DNA of 64,000 nucleotides, from contig NZ_JAUSVS010000003.1 of the NCBI RefSeq assembly GCF_030814835.1, positions 248,001 to 312,000 of the forward strand. The letters run 5' to 3'. The position numbers and the translations under genes were made by a program. This DNA is from Caulobacter ginsengisoli. GTDB lineage: Bacteria > Pseudomonadota > Alphaproteobacteria > Caulobacterales > Caulobacteraceae. The notes under the pieces were generated by a model. That model saw only the letters and a program-made list of their open reading frames with translations, ran no database searches and was not told where the DNA came from. Of the stretch, positions 16,422-24,912 are shown one piece after another; the first letter of the stretch is position 1, and each line of letters begins with the position of its first letter.

Positions 16422-17620
16422 GCCGCCTTAACCGCTCACTGGCCGCCGGCGGCCTCGCCCTGGCTGTCATCGCGCCGGGTCTGGCCCGGGCCGACGAGCT
16501 GCCCGGCAAGGTGATCCTGGAGGTTCGCCTGCGCTCGGAATCCGTCGACCAGGAGGGACTGGCCAAGGACGCCCAGGCGCTCACCCTGCGCACCCGATTG
16601 GGCTACGAGACGCCCGCCTGGCATGGCTTCAAGGCGCTGATCGAGGGCGAAAATGTCGTCGCCCTCAAGGACGGCTACAACTCGACGACCAACGGCAAGC
16701 TCGGTTATCCGGTGGTCGGCGACCCCGAGACCACCGAGCTGAACCGCGCCCAGATCGCCTGGACGGGCCAGACGGCCGATGCCGTCGTGGGGCGCCAGCG
16801 CCTGATCCTCGGCAACGCCCGCTTCGTCGGCAATGCCGGCTTCCGTCAGAACGAACAGACCTTCGACGCGGCGAGACTGTCCTACCGGCCGACCAAGGAC
16901 CTGGCCCTCACCTACGTCTATATCGACCGGGTCCACCGGGTGTTCGGCCAGGGCAGCGCCCAGGGCGAATGGGACAGCGACAGCAACCTTTTCCAGGCCG
17001 AGCTGAAGACCAGGGCCGGGCAGCTGACCGGCTATGGCTATCTGCTGGAATCCGACAACGCCCCGGCCCAGTCCAACGCCACCTGGGGCGCCCGGTTCGC
17101 GGGCGCCTGGCCGCTGCGGCCCGATCTCAAACTGACCTATGAGGCCGAGCTCGCCCGCCAGACGGACTATCGCAACAGCCCCACGAAATTCGACCTGGAC
17201 TATCTCGACCTGGGGGTCGGCCTCAAGCGCCCGACGCAGTGGGTCACGGTCGGCTTCGAGCGCCTTGAGGGCGACGGTCACCGCGGATTCCAGACCCCGC
17301 TGGCCACCCTGTTCGCCTACCAGGGCTGGGCCGATGTCTTTCTGACCACGCCGCGGTCCGGGGTGCGCGACCTCAACCTGCGGGCCGGCGCCACGTTCAA
17401 GTTGGGACCCAAGGCCACACCGGTGACCCTGCAGGCGGCGGCCCACGACTTCACCGCCGACGACGGATCGCAACGTTACGGACGCGAGTTCGATCTCTCG
17501 GCCTCGGTCCCGATCACCAAGCGGCTGACCGTCGAGGCGCGGGCGGCGAGCTTCGATGGCGTGCGGCCGGGCTTCGCCGACCGGCGCAAGGTCTGGCTGA
17601 CCCTGGAAACCAAGTTCTAG
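16418..17620 (+). CDS. Outer-membrane beta-barrel protein (alginate-export/porin type)
   Basis: 400 residues with a clear signal peptide (about 1-25, ending ARA) and alternating-strand sequence ending in Phe, the outer-membrane assembly signal. Landmarks such as RLRSESVDQ, QRLILGNARFVGN and YVYIDRVHRVFG match the alginate_exp-like barrel family. Start overlaps the isomerase stop (ATGA), placing it in the nar operon. A role as a nitrate or other anion channel of the outer membrane is inference from position only; it is not a usual nar operon member. Confidence 0.8.
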   Translation: MSRLNRSLAAGGLALAVIAPGLARADELPGKVILEVRLRSESVDQEGLAKDAQALTLRTRLGYETPAWHGFKALIEGENVVALKDGYNSTTNGKLGYPVVGDPETTELNRAQIAWTGQTADAVVGRQRLILGNARFVGNAGFRQNEQTFDAARLSYRPTKDLALTYVYIDRVHRVFGQGSAQGEWDSDSNLFQAELKTRAGQLTGYGYLLESDNAPAQSNATWGARFAGAWPLRPDLKLTYEAELARQTDYRNSPTKFDLDYLDLGVGLKRPTQWVTVGFERLEGDGHRGFQTPLATLFAYQGWADVFLTTPRSGVRDLNLRAGATFKLGPKATPVTLQAAAHDFTADDGSQRYGREFDLSASVPITKRLTVEARAASFDGVRPGFADRRKVWLTLETKF

Positions 17621-17631
17621 CGAGGTCGCCC

Positions 17632-18171
17632 ATGCTGCGCAGTCCCGCCCAGGTCGCCGCCACCCCGGACATCCTGCTGTCCGATCCGATCGCCTGGTTC
17701 TTCGCCGAGCATCAGCGGCACCGGCAGTTCTGCGACCTCATGCAGCGCGCGTCGCTGGCGACCCAGTTCGACGAGGGCGTCATCCGCTGGCTGCTCGACT
17801 TCGTGATCCATGAGCTGGGCCTGCATGTCCTGGACGAGGAGAACGATCTCTTCCCGCTGATGCGCGCCCGGGCCCAGCCCGAAGACAATATCGAGGCCCT
17901 GCTGGGCCGGCTCGCGGGCGAGCACGCCAAGGACCTCGACCGCGCCGCCACCGTGCGCCATCACCTGGAGACCTGCCTTCGCCAGCAGGCCCCCATCGGC
18001 CGCAACAACGTCCGCCGCCGCGCGCTGGAGGCCTTCGCGGCGCAGGAACGCGGGCACCTGGCGCTTGAGAACGCCGTGATCCTGCCCCTCGCCCGACTGC
18101 GCCTGACCGAACGCGACCTGCTGGACCTGTCGAACCGCCTCGCGATACGCCGCGGCCTGGCCCGGCGCTAA
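17632..18171 (+). CDS. Hemerythrin HHE domain protein
   Basis: 179 residues, a four-helix bundle with a likely di-iron site: H27/H30 (EHQRH), H60 and H65 with E69/E70 (HELGLHVLDEEND), H98 (GEHAKDLD), and H142 with E146 (GHLALENAV). Such proteins bind O2 or NO or repair iron-sulfur clusters. As last gene of the nar operon, 11 bases after the porin-like gene, protection against NO made from nitrite is a reasonable guess. No signal peptide, so cytoplasmic. Confidence 0.85.
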   Translation: MLRSPAQVAATPDILLSDPIAWFFAEHQRHRQFCDLMQRASLATQFDEGVIRWLLDFVIHELGLHVLDEENDLFPLMRARAQPEDNIEALLGRLAGEHAKDLDRAATVRHHLETCLRQQAPIGRNNVRRRALEAFAAQERGHLALENAVILPLARLRLTERDLLDLSNRLAIRRGLARR

Positions 18172-18202
18172 AGGGTGACCGCGAGTCCGCCGGGGGTGGG
18201 AT

Positions 18203-18292
18203 TGGCGGTGAGAGAGGGATTCGAACCCTCGGTAAGGTTTCCCCTACACACGCTTTCCAAGCGAGCGCCTTAAACCACTCGGCCACCTCACC
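18203..18292 (-). tRNA. tRNA-Ser (anticodon GGA)
   Basis: 90-base class II tRNA on the minus strand, with acceptor stem GGTGAGG, T-arm GGTTCGAATCC, a long variable arm and encoded CCA (plus-strand TGG at 18203-18205). The anticodon loop reads CTTGGAAAG, giving anticodon GGA and serine. It lies convergent with the end of the nar operon. Confidence 0.97.
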
Positions 18293-18356
18293 GCATCTCG
18301 CGCGCTTCTATCGTCGGGGCTGGAAAAGGCCCCGGCGCGGGAGGCGCGCAATATAC

Positions 18357-19379
18357 TCAGGAAGCTTGCGGCGGCAAGCGTGGTGCGGCCGAAAGTCTTG
18401 CCGGGGCGAAAAGGGAGTTGGGTTCGTCCGCCTTCAGGTCCAGCAGAAGCTGCGGCCAGTCGTCCTGCCAGCGGGTCAGAATCCTCTGGGCGGCGGGGAT
18501 GTCGCCGGCGCGGAGGCGGTCGGCGGCGGCGGCCATGTCAGTGCTCGACCGGGCGAGGCGCCGGGTCAGTTTTGGGCTGCGGTCATAGCGTTCGGCGAGC
18601 AGGCCAAGCCGGGAGCGGGCCGCGTCCAGCAGGACCAGGGCGGTGGCTGGATCCTTGCGGTACAGGCTGAACTCGGCGGTGCGCTCGGCCATCGCCGCGT
18701 CGGCCAGGTAGCTGGCTGAGGTCAGGGGGGTGGGCGTGTCGCCGGTCGGGCAGGCGGCGGGGTCCAGGGCCCGCACATAGGCCGCCAGCCCCTCCAGCAC
18801 GGCCGGAGGCGGCTCGGGGCCGTCGAATTCCTGGGTGATCAGGCCGTGGATGAAGGGCTCCAGGGCCCTGGCGTCCGGCGACTGGTCGATCTTCAGCGCC
18901 GCCTTGGGGCCGCCGAGGTCCGGGATGGGCCGGGGATCGTCGACACCGTTGCCGCGGTGGCTGGAAAAGATCGAGGAGGTTACGTCGGCCGTCCCCGCCG
19001 CGCCGGAGACGCCGGGGAACAGGAAGTCGGGGTTGGTGCGGCCGTTGCGGTGGCAGGTCTCGCAGGAAATTCCAGCCCGCGCCGCTTGGCCGCCAAGGAT
19101 GAGCGGGCTGCGGAAGGCCGCGCGGCCGATAGCGACCTGCAGGGCTTGGCTCGCCTGCGGTTTCAGGCACTCCGGCGGCTGGAAGCCCAGCGCCGCCACG
19201 GGATCGTGGCCGGGCGCCAACCAGGCAAAGGCTTTCAGGCCCGCTGGCGCCGCCGCGCCGGTGGTCAGGACGAGGATCAGGCCGCCCAGCGCGATATGCA
19301 GCGCCGCTCTCAGCCCGGGTCCCCGCCGGCGGCGATCCAGCGGCGCAGGGTGTCGACCTCGGCGCAGCCGTAGACGCAC
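18357..19379 (-). CDS. Mono-heme cytochrome c protein (peroxidase-like fragment architecture)
   Basis: One heme-binding C106-E-T-C109-H110 (numbered from GTG 19379) and an Arg-rich n-region plus hydrophobic stretch (about 22-45) acting as export signal. The region after the heme (FIHGLITQEFDG, YVRALDP) resembles the last part of di-heme cytochrome c peroxidases, but the second CxxCH is absent. The C-terminal 120 residues are helical and unassigned. The start is unsure: GTG 19379 lies 70 bases inside the upstream TPR gene, whereas a CTG overlapping that gene's stop (CTGA) would give a tighter signal peptide. Probably periplasmic, translated with the TPR gene. Confidence 0.75.
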   Translation of the reverse strand: MRLRLRRGRHPAPLDRRRRGPGLRAALHIALGGLILVLTTGAAAPAGLKAFAWLAPGHDPVAALGFQPPECLKPQASQALQVAIGRAAFRSPLILGGQAARAGISCETCHRNGRTNPDFLFPGVSGAAGTADVTSSIFSSHRGNGVDDPRPIPDLGGPKAALKIDQSPDARALEPFIHGLITQEFDGPEPPPAVLEGLAAYVRALDPAACPTGDTPTPLTSASYLADAAMAERTAEFSLYRKDPATALVLLDAARSRLGLLAERYDRSPKLTRRLARSSTDMAAAADRLRAGDIPAAQRILTRWQDDWPQLLLDLKADEPNSLFAPARLSAAPRLPPQAS

Positions 19380-20245
19380 TGCTTTTCCAGTCTGGCCAGC
19401 ATGGCCCTTGCGCCGCTCAGGTCGCCGCGCACCACCTTCAGCTCGCCATAGTATTCGGTGGCGCCGCGATGGTCGGGAGCGATGGCCAGGGCCTGGCGGT
19501 AATAGTCCTCGGCCCGGTCGAGCTGGCCCAGCTTGCGCCAGCTGTAGCCCTGGTAGGTCAGCACGTCCGGGTGCGGGCCCAGCACCAGGCTGGCCTGGTC
19601 GAGCGAGGCCAGGGCGTCGCCATAGCGGCCCTCGTTGATCAGCGACACCGCCGCCAGATAGAGCTTATCGCCGTCCATGGGCCGGAAGGCGGGCAGGGCG
19701 GGCAGGGTCAGCGACGCCGCCGGGGTCGCCACCGGCGCCGGAGCCAGGGCCTGTTCGACGCTGGAGACGGCCGCCTTCAGGGTGGCGGCCTCGGGGCATT
19801 TGTCGGCGCAGGTGGCCTGGCGGGTCTTGAGGTCGGCCAGGGTGGCCTGGGCCTTGACCGCATCGCCGATCTTGGCCTGGGTCACGCCCAGCAGGCCCAG
19901 GCTGACGATGTCGTTGGGCGCCAGCTTCACGGCCTTTTCGAAGGCCTTGCGGGCCCCCTTGAAATCGTTCTGACGGTAGCGGGCCATGCCCAGCATCGAC
20001 CAGGCTTCCGGCGCCTTGGGGGCGACCTCGGTGACATGGCTGAAGCTGCGCTCGGCCAGCTTCCAGTTCTCGGCCTTGAGGGCGTCGATGCCCTTCTGGT
20101 ACTCGACCACCGGGTCATAGCTCGGCGCGGTCGAGGAGGGCATGTCGCCGCCGCCTCCGCCCCCGCCGCCCGAAGCCAGGGCCGATCCGGCGCCAAGCGC
20201 CACGACCGCCGCGGCGGCCAGCCATACGCGTGATTTCAGGACCAT
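19310..20245 (-). CDS. Secreted TPR-repeat protein with paired CxxxC motifs
   Basis: 311 residues with a signal peptide (1-25, ending ALA), a glycine run, then TPR units (YQKGIDALKAENWKLAERSF; AWSMLGMARYRQNDFKGARKAFEKAVKLAPN; DRAEDYYRQALAIAPDHRGA). Two motifs repeat at the ends of TPR blocks: CADKCPEAATL and CVYGCAEVDTL, which may form disulfides or scaffold contacts. GGGAGG precedes ATG 20245. Overlaps the cytochrome gene downstream, so a shared periplasmic complex is plausible. Confidence 0.82.
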   Translation of the reverse strand: MVLKSRVWLAAAAVVALGAGSALASGGGGGGGGDMPSSTAPSYDPVVEYQKGIDALKAENWKLAERSFSHVTEVAPKAPEAWSMLGMARYRQNDFKGARKAFEKAVKLAPNDIVSLGLLGVTQAKIGDAVKAQATLADLKTRQATCADKCPEAATLKAAVSSVEQALAPAPVATPAASLTLPALPAFRPMDGDKLYLAAVSLINEGRYGDALASLDQASLVLGPHPDVLTYQGYSWRKLGQLDRAEDYYRQALAIAPDHRGATEYYGELKVVRGDLSGARAMLARLEKQCVYGCAEVDTLRRWIAAGGDPG

Positions 20246-20362
20246 CGTCTTCCTCCCCGAGATCCCCTTTTGCGGGCAGTCTGCCATGGAACTTGGCGTT
20301 TGTCCGCTGGATGCTTTCGGCCGCGCCGACGCGTATTCTCCGTGCCGCTTCTGGAGACTTCC

Positions 20363-20701
20363 ATGACCCCCGCCGCCTTCGACAAAGCCGCCCGCGCACT
20401 GACCGGCGCCACCATGAACGTCCAGTGGGGCGAGGATCAGGTCTACAAGATCGGCGGCAAGATGTTCGCCGTGCTGGGGCCAAATGGCAGCGCCTCGTTC
20501 AAGGCCAGCGACATCGCCTTCGAGGCCCTGACCGAGACCGGCCCGGCCATCCCGGCGCCCTATCTGGCCCGGGCCAAGTGGGTCTATTTCGCCGACATCG
20601 CGCCGTTGGACGATGCCGAGGTCGAGGGCTGGCTGGCCAACGCCCATGCGCTGATCGCCGCCAAGCTGACGAAGAAGCTGCGGGCGGAACTGGGTCTCTA
20701 G
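20363..20701 (+). CDS. MmcQ/YjbR family protein
   Basis: 112 residues, the small CyaY-fold family usually annotated as MmcQ/YjbR DNA-binding-like. Family landmarks: VQWGEDQVYKIGGKMFAVL, SFKASD and YLARAKWVYF. No known enzymatic role. Divergent from the TPR gene over a 117-base gap; tail-to-tail with the DUF599 gene, overlapping it by 4 bases at the stops. Confidence 0.85.
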   Translation: MTPAAFDKAARALTGATMNVQWGEDQVYKIGGKMFAVLGPNGSASFKASDIAFEALTETGPAIPAPYLARAKWVYFADIAPLDDAEVEGWLANAHALIAAKLTKKLRAELGL

Positions 20702-21471
20702 GGCTTCTTCGTCCAGGGCATGCGGGGCGGCTTGAGCTTCACGCCGCGCCGACGGACCGGCTTGCTGACCGGCCCGACCTGGGCGTCCATCACCCGCCGC
20801 AGCCGGGCGATGGCCGCCGCCGAGGCCGATCTGCGCTGGCGCCAGACCAGCAGGCCCACCGCCCCGAGCGTCGCCGCCGCGAAGGCCGCCGGGCCGAAGA
20901 TCCAGGCCGCCGCGGCCAGGGCGAAATAATAGCCGCGCACCCCGGCGTTGAAGGATGACAGGGCCGGGTTCAGCACCGCCGACGCCGCCTCGGCGAAGGC
21001 GTTCTTCAGGGTGGCGTCCTGCAGGTCCTCGCCCTCGGGCGCGGCGCCGATGATGGTCAGGCAGTAGTTCATCTGGCGGATCGACCAGATGAAATCCAGC
21101 AGGCCCCGGGCCAGGGTGATCACCACCAGGGCCAGCTGCACCTCGAACATCAGCCTGGACGAGGTCTGGACCAGGGCCAGGCTGGAGACGCTGGCGAAGG
21201 TCTTTTCGCCGCCGAACAGGGCGCCGGCCGAGGCGGCGATCAGCAGCAGGTTGGACGAGGCGAAGAAGCTGCCGGTGTTGAGCGCATGGCCCAGCAGCTG
21301 GCCGTCCATGAACTTGCTGTCCCGGCCCGCCATCCGCCGCATCCAGGCCACCCGGATCGCCGCCATGTCGGTGTTCAGGATCGAGCCGCCCGCCGTCGCC
21401 TTCAGCACCGGCTCATAGGCGATCCAGGCGACCAGGAAGAGCGCGAGGGCGGCCAGGTCGGCGAGGGGCAT
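20698..21471 (-). CDS. DUF599 family membrane protein
   Basis: 257 residues with about four hydrophobic segments (N-terminal LAALALFLVAWIAYEP; ASSNLLLIAASAGALF; ALVVITLARGLLDFIWSIRQMNY; GYYFALAAAAWIFGP) and a basic tail. Matches DUF599, function unknown. ATG 21471 overlaps the stop of the upstream transporter as TGATG, so the two are translationally coupled. Confidence 0.85.
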   Translation of the reverse strand: MPLADLAALALFLVAWIAYEPVLKATAGGSILNTDMAAIRVAWMRRMAGRDSKFMDGQLLGHALNTGSFFASSNLLLIAASAGALFGGEKTFASVSSLALVQTSSRLMFEVQLALVVITLARGLLDFIWSIRQMNYCLTIIGAAPEGEDLQDATLKNAFAEAASAVLNPALSSFNAGVRGYYFALAAAAWIFGPAAFAAATLGAVGLLVWRQRRSASAAAIARLRRVMDAQVGPVSKPVRRRGVKLKPPRMPWTKKP

Positions 21472-22925
21472 CAATCCTCCAGGATGGCGCTGTGCTTCTG
21501 GGTGTCGCGCATCATCAGCGAGACCGCCAGGCCCAGGATCATCACCACCGTGACATAGATGTAGAAGCCGCTCTCGTGATGGTTCTGCTTGAAGGCCAGG
21601 GCGACATATTCGGCGCTGCCGCCGAACACCGAGTTGGCCACCGCATAGGGCAGGGCGACGCCCAGGGCCCGGATGTGGGTGGGATAGAGCTCGGCCTTCA
21701 CCACCGCCGAGATCGAACTGTAGCAGGACTGGAACAGCAGGGCGCCCAGCAGCAGCAGGAAGGCGGTCATCGGGTCATGGGTGACCGCCATGGTCGACAG
21801 GATCGGCCAGGTGACGATGGCCCCGCCCGCGAAGGCGATCAGCAGCATCGGCTTGCGGCCGATCCGGTCGGAGAGCCAGCCGAACAACGGCTGGGCCAGC
21901 ATGAAGCAGAACAGCGCCGCGGCGCTGATCATCGTCGCCTGGTCCTTGGAAAAGCCCGAGGTGTTGACCAGGAACTTCTGCATGTAGCTGGTGTAGACAT
22001 AGTAGCCGAGCGAGCCGGCGGCGGTCAGGCCCATGACCGCCAGGGTCGCCTTGGGGTGGGCCTTGAGGGTCGGGGCGATCAGCACCGCCAGCAGCGCGAA
22101 GAACAGCACGATGGCGCCGATCTGGGCCTCGTCGGCCAGCGCGCCCTTGGTCCCGAACCCGAAGCCGGCGCTGGCCAGCATGGCCACGACCAGCAGGCCC
22201 ACGCTCCAGCCCTGCAGGGGCGAGACCTTCATCCGCGCCTCGGTCGAGATCTTGAACGAATGGCTTTCGTCCAGCCGGCGGCGGATCCAGAACACGATCA
22301 CCGCCAGCAGGGCGCCGATCACGAAGGGGATGCGCCAGCCCCAGGCGTCCAGGTCCGGCTTGCTGAGCGTGGCCTGCAGGATGATGAGCACCAGCTGGGC
22401 GGTCAGGCTGCCGGCGATCAGGGTCACGTACTGGAAGCTGGACCAGAAGCCGCGGTGCTTCCGCCCGGCGACCTCGCTCATATAGGTGGCGCTGGCCCCG
22501 TACTCGCCGCCGACCGACAGGCCCTGCAGCAGCCGTGCGCCCAGCAGCACGATCGGGGCGATGCCGCCGACCATGGCGTAGGTCGGGGCGAAGGCGATGA
22601 TCAGCGAACCCAGGCACATCAGCGAGATGGAAAGGGTCAGCGCCGCCCGCCGTCCGGCCCGATCGGCATAGAGGCCCATCAGCCAGGCCCCCAGCGGCCG
22701 GGCCAGGAAGCCGACCAGCGACACCGCCGCGGCCTTCAAGAGCTGGGCGGTCTGGTCGCCCTCGGGGAAGAACTGCTTGGCGAAATACAGGCTGAGGAAG
22801 AGGTAGGTCGACCAGTCGTACCACTCGACCAGATTGCCCGCCGAGCCGCCCAGTATGGCCCTCAGGCGCGCCAAGGGCGGGAGGCTCGGGGCCGTCCCGC
22901 CCGCCGTGGTGTCACTCTGACTCAT
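21471..22925 (-). CDS. MHS-family MFS transporter (metabolite:H+ symporter)
   Basis: 484 residues, 12 helices. The start GNLVEWYDWSTYLFLSLYFAKQFFP and the motif DRAGRRAALTLSISLM are characteristic of the MHS subfamily (KgtP, ProP, citrate/alpha-ketoglutarate carriers); GRLLQGLSVGGEYG-type helix 4 is present. Substrate cannot be told from sequence; an organic acid or osmolyte is likely. ATG 22925 follows GGGGAG; GTG 22937 is less likely. Confidence 0.88.
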   Translation of the reverse strand: MSQSDTTAGGTAPSLPPLARLRAILGGSAGNLVEWYDWSTYLFLSLYFAKQFFPEGDQTAQLLKAAAVSLVGFLARPLGAWLMGLYADRAGRRAALTLSISLMCLGSLIIAFAPTYAMVGGIAPIVLLGARLLQGLSVGGEYGASATYMSEVAGRKHRGFWSSFQYVTLIAGSLTAQLVLIILQATLSKPDLDAWGWRIPFVIGALLAVIVFWIRRRLDESHSFKISTEARMKVSPLQGWSVGLLVVAMLASAGFGFGTKGALADEAQIGAIVLFFALLAVLIAPTLKAHPKATLAVMGLTAAGSLGYYVYTSYMQKFLVNTSGFSKDQATMISAAALFCFMLAQPLFGWLSDRIGRKPMLLIAFAGGAIVTWPILSTMAVTHDPMTAFLLLLGALLFQSCYSSISAVVKAELYPTHIRALGVALPYAVANSVFGGSAEYVALAFKQNHHESGFYIYVTVVMILGLAVSLMMRDTQKHSAILED

Positions 22926-22989
22926 GCCGCTCCCCACCCGATTTGGGCAGGGAGGTTAGGCGATTGAGCGCGGAAGGCTAGATGGATCG

Positions 22990-23145
22990 CTATATCCGGC
23001 CCATCAACACCAGCACGATGATGATCACCAGCACCAGGCCCAGTCCCCCGGAGGGATAGTAGCCCCAGCTGCGCGAGTGTCCCCACGTCGGCAACGACCC
23101 GAGCAGGGCCAGGATCAGAACGATGATCAGAATAGTACCCAGCAT
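22990..23145 (-). CDS. DUF3309 small membrane protein
   Basis: A 51-residue protein starting MLGTILIIVLILALLGSLP, with central PTWGHSRSWGYYPSGG and a second hydrophobic segment ending MGRI. This is the DUF3309 family of tiny two-helix proteins common in alpha- and gammaproteobacteria, function unknown. AAGGAG lies 9 bases before ATG 23145. Confidence 0.88.
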   Translation of the reverse strand: MLGTILIIVLILALLGSLPTWGHSRSWGYYPSGGLGLVLVIIIVLVLMGRI

Positions 23146-23214
23146 GTCCGGAGCTCCTTGAACGGCTTGTCTTGGGAATTCCCCAGGGCCGTCCCAGTTC
23201 CGGACTTCAAGCGG

Positions 23215-23258
23215 GCGCGCGTTTTCCCGAAAACCGCTTCACACTTTTCGGAACGCGC
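23215..23258. repeat. Dispersed alphaproteobacterial hairpin repeat
   Basis: GCGCGCGTTTTCCCGAAAA and TTTTCGGAACGCGC form a long imperfect stem around CCGCTTCACAC. The core (CCGAAAAGTGTGAAGCGG on the other strand) resembles a repeat scattered through Rhizobiales and related genomes (from memory). It sits just after the DUF983 stop and may act as a transcript end. Confidence 0.55.
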
Positions 23259-23259
23259 T

Positions 23260-23640
23260 TCAGTGCTGGTGATCTCCCGGTCTGATCGCCCACAGCAACC
23301 CTACAAACCCGCCCTTGATACGGGGCAGGGCGGTCAGGGTGATGACCGTGATGGCGCTGAGCGCGATGGGCATGACGACCAGGGGCGAGGTTTCCCAGAC
23401 GATCGGGAAGAACAGCATCGGGGCGATGACCAGGTGGCCGACCAGCAGAATGGTCAGATAGGCCGGCCCGTCGTCGGCCCGGTATCTGGCCAGGTCCTCG
23501 CCGCAGTGTTCGCAGACAGGCGAGACCTTGAGATAGCGGGTGAAGAGGCGCCCTTCGCCGCAGTTGGGGCATTTGTGGGCCAGCCCCCGCTTGATGCTGC
23601 GCCAGACGGGGCGACGGACTTGCAGGGCTGTGTCGGTCAT
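23260..23640 (-). CDS. DUF983 zinc-ribbon membrane protein
   Basis: 126 residues. A zinc ribbon (CPNCGEGRLF and CEHCGEDL) is followed by two hydrophobic segments (AYLTILLVGHLVIAPMLFF; PLVVMPIALSAITVITLTA). This is the DUF983 layout, common in alphaproteobacteria and sometimes near cytochrome oxidase genes; function unknown. Confidence 0.88.
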   Translation of the reverse strand: MTDTALQVRRPVWRSIKRGLAHKCPNCGEGRLFTRYLKVSPVCEHCGEDLARYRADDGPAYLTILLVGHLVIAPMLFFPIVWETSPLVVMPIALSAITVITLTALPRIKGGFVGLLWAIRPGDHQH

Positions 23641-23713
23641 GGCGGCTATATGGGCTTTTCAGCGCGGCTTCGAAAGGCGCTCCGGGCTCACAAAGGGTTT
23701 CCGATATCCGGCC

Positions 23714-24721
23714 CTACCGGATGCTCTTCAGCGCCGCGCCCAGCTCGTCGACCATCTCGGCCGTGGTCGCCCAGGAGCACATGAACCGCACGCTGCCGTC
23801 CAGGAAGCGATAGACGAACCAGCCCGACTGCCGCAGCCGTTCCAGGGTCGGTTCGTCCATCTCGACGAACAGGCCGTTGGCCTCGACCGGGTGCAGGATG
23901 GGGAAGGGCATCAGGGCGGCCAAGCGCTGGGCCATGGCGTTGGCGTGGGCGGCGCGACCCGACCAGGCGCCGCTTTCCAGCATGCCGATCCAGGGCGCCG
24001 ACAGGAACCGGCCCTTGGAGACCAGCTGTCCCGCATGCTTGAGCCGGGCGTCGAAGCGGCGGGCCAGGGTCCTGTCGAAGATCACCATGGCCTCGGTCGG
24101 GGTCGAGCCGGCCTTGGTGCCGCCCATGACCAGGATGTCGACACCCAGGGCCTTGATCCCCCTGAGCGAAAACCCGGCCGCCACGGCGTTGGCCAGGCGC
24201 GCGCCGTCGAGGTGGACGCCGTAGCCCCTGGCCTTGACCGGATCGATCAGGGCCTTGAGCGCCTCGCCTGAATAGACCGTGCCGTATTCGGTGGCGTTGG
24301 TCAGGGACAGGGCCGCCGCCGGCTGGCGGTAGGAAACGTCGGGCTGGGCCAGGGCTTCGGTGAGCGCCGTCCCGTCGATCCTGCCGCTCGGCCCCGGCAG
24401 GCCGATCAGGCCCACACCGGAGCCGAAGAAGCCGGGCGCGCCGGTCTCGTCGGTGCAGACATGGGCGTGCTCATGGGCCAGCACCGACTCGTGCGGCTGG
24501 GCCAGGCAGGCCAGGGCCACGGCGTTGGCCGCGGTGCCCGAGGCGGTGAACCGCACCTCGGCGTCGGCGTCCAGCGCCTCGCGGATCAGGTCGGCGGCCC
24601 GAGCCGTCACGTGATCGGTCCCATAGCCTGAGGCGGCGCCGTCGTTGGCCGCGTTCAGCGCGGCGAGGGCTTCGGGCATGGCTCCGGCGACGTTGTCGGA
24701 GGCGAAGTCGTAGCGGGCCAT
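23714..24721 (-). CDS. ltaE: Low-specificity L-threonine aldolase family protein
   Basis: 335-residue fold-type I PLP enzyme that cleaves threonine/allo-threonine to glycine and acetaldehyde. Landmarks: N-terminal YDFASDNVAGAMPE, HLDGARLANA with the PLP-contacting Asp, and K203 in VMGGTKAG as the Schiff-base lysine. Substrate stereochemistry cannot be read from sequence. Standalone gene, with a hairpin repeat pair in its upstream gap. Confidence 0.88.
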   Translation of the reverse strand: MARYDFASDNVAGAMPEALAALNAANDGAASGYGTDHVTARAADLIREALDADAEVRFTASGTAANAVALACLAQPHESVLAHEHAHVCTDETGAPGFFGSGVGLIGLPGPSGRIDGTALTEALAQPDVSYRQPAAALSLTNATEYGTVYSGEALKALIDPVKARGYGVHLDGARLANAVAAGFSLRGIKALGVDILVMGGTKAGSTPTEAMVIFDRTLARRFDARLKHAGQLVSKGRFLSAPWIGMLESGAWSGRAAHANAMAQRLAALMPFPILHPVEANGLFVEMDEPTLERLRQSGWFVYRFLDGSVRFMCSWATTAEMVDELGAALKSIR

Positions 24722-24759
24722 GGGGAATTCTCAGATCCTGTTGCGCGGCATTCCAACCG

Positions 24760-24897
24760 CGTCATCCTAGGCCTTGTGCCTAGGATCCCGCCGTCTGCCG
24801 CAGGGTGATAAGGCCGTTGAGCGGAGACGTCACGGGGTCACCTTCGGTTGGGCGGCAGGCTGAACGCGGGATTCCAGGCACAAGGCCTGGAATGACG
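24760..24897. repeat. Pair of inverted REP-like hairpins
   Basis: Two hairpins face each other: ATCCTAGGC-cttgt-GCCTAGGAT (24764-24786) and ATTCCAGGC-acaag-GCCTGGAAT (24871-24893), each a perfect 9-bp stem with a 5-base loop. Flanks GCGTCAT/CCCGC also match in inverted orientation. The elements differ by paired stem changes that keep base pairing. They fill the gap between two minus-strand genes. Confidence 0.75.
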
Positions 24898-24912
24898 TGG
24901 ATGGTTTGGTTT

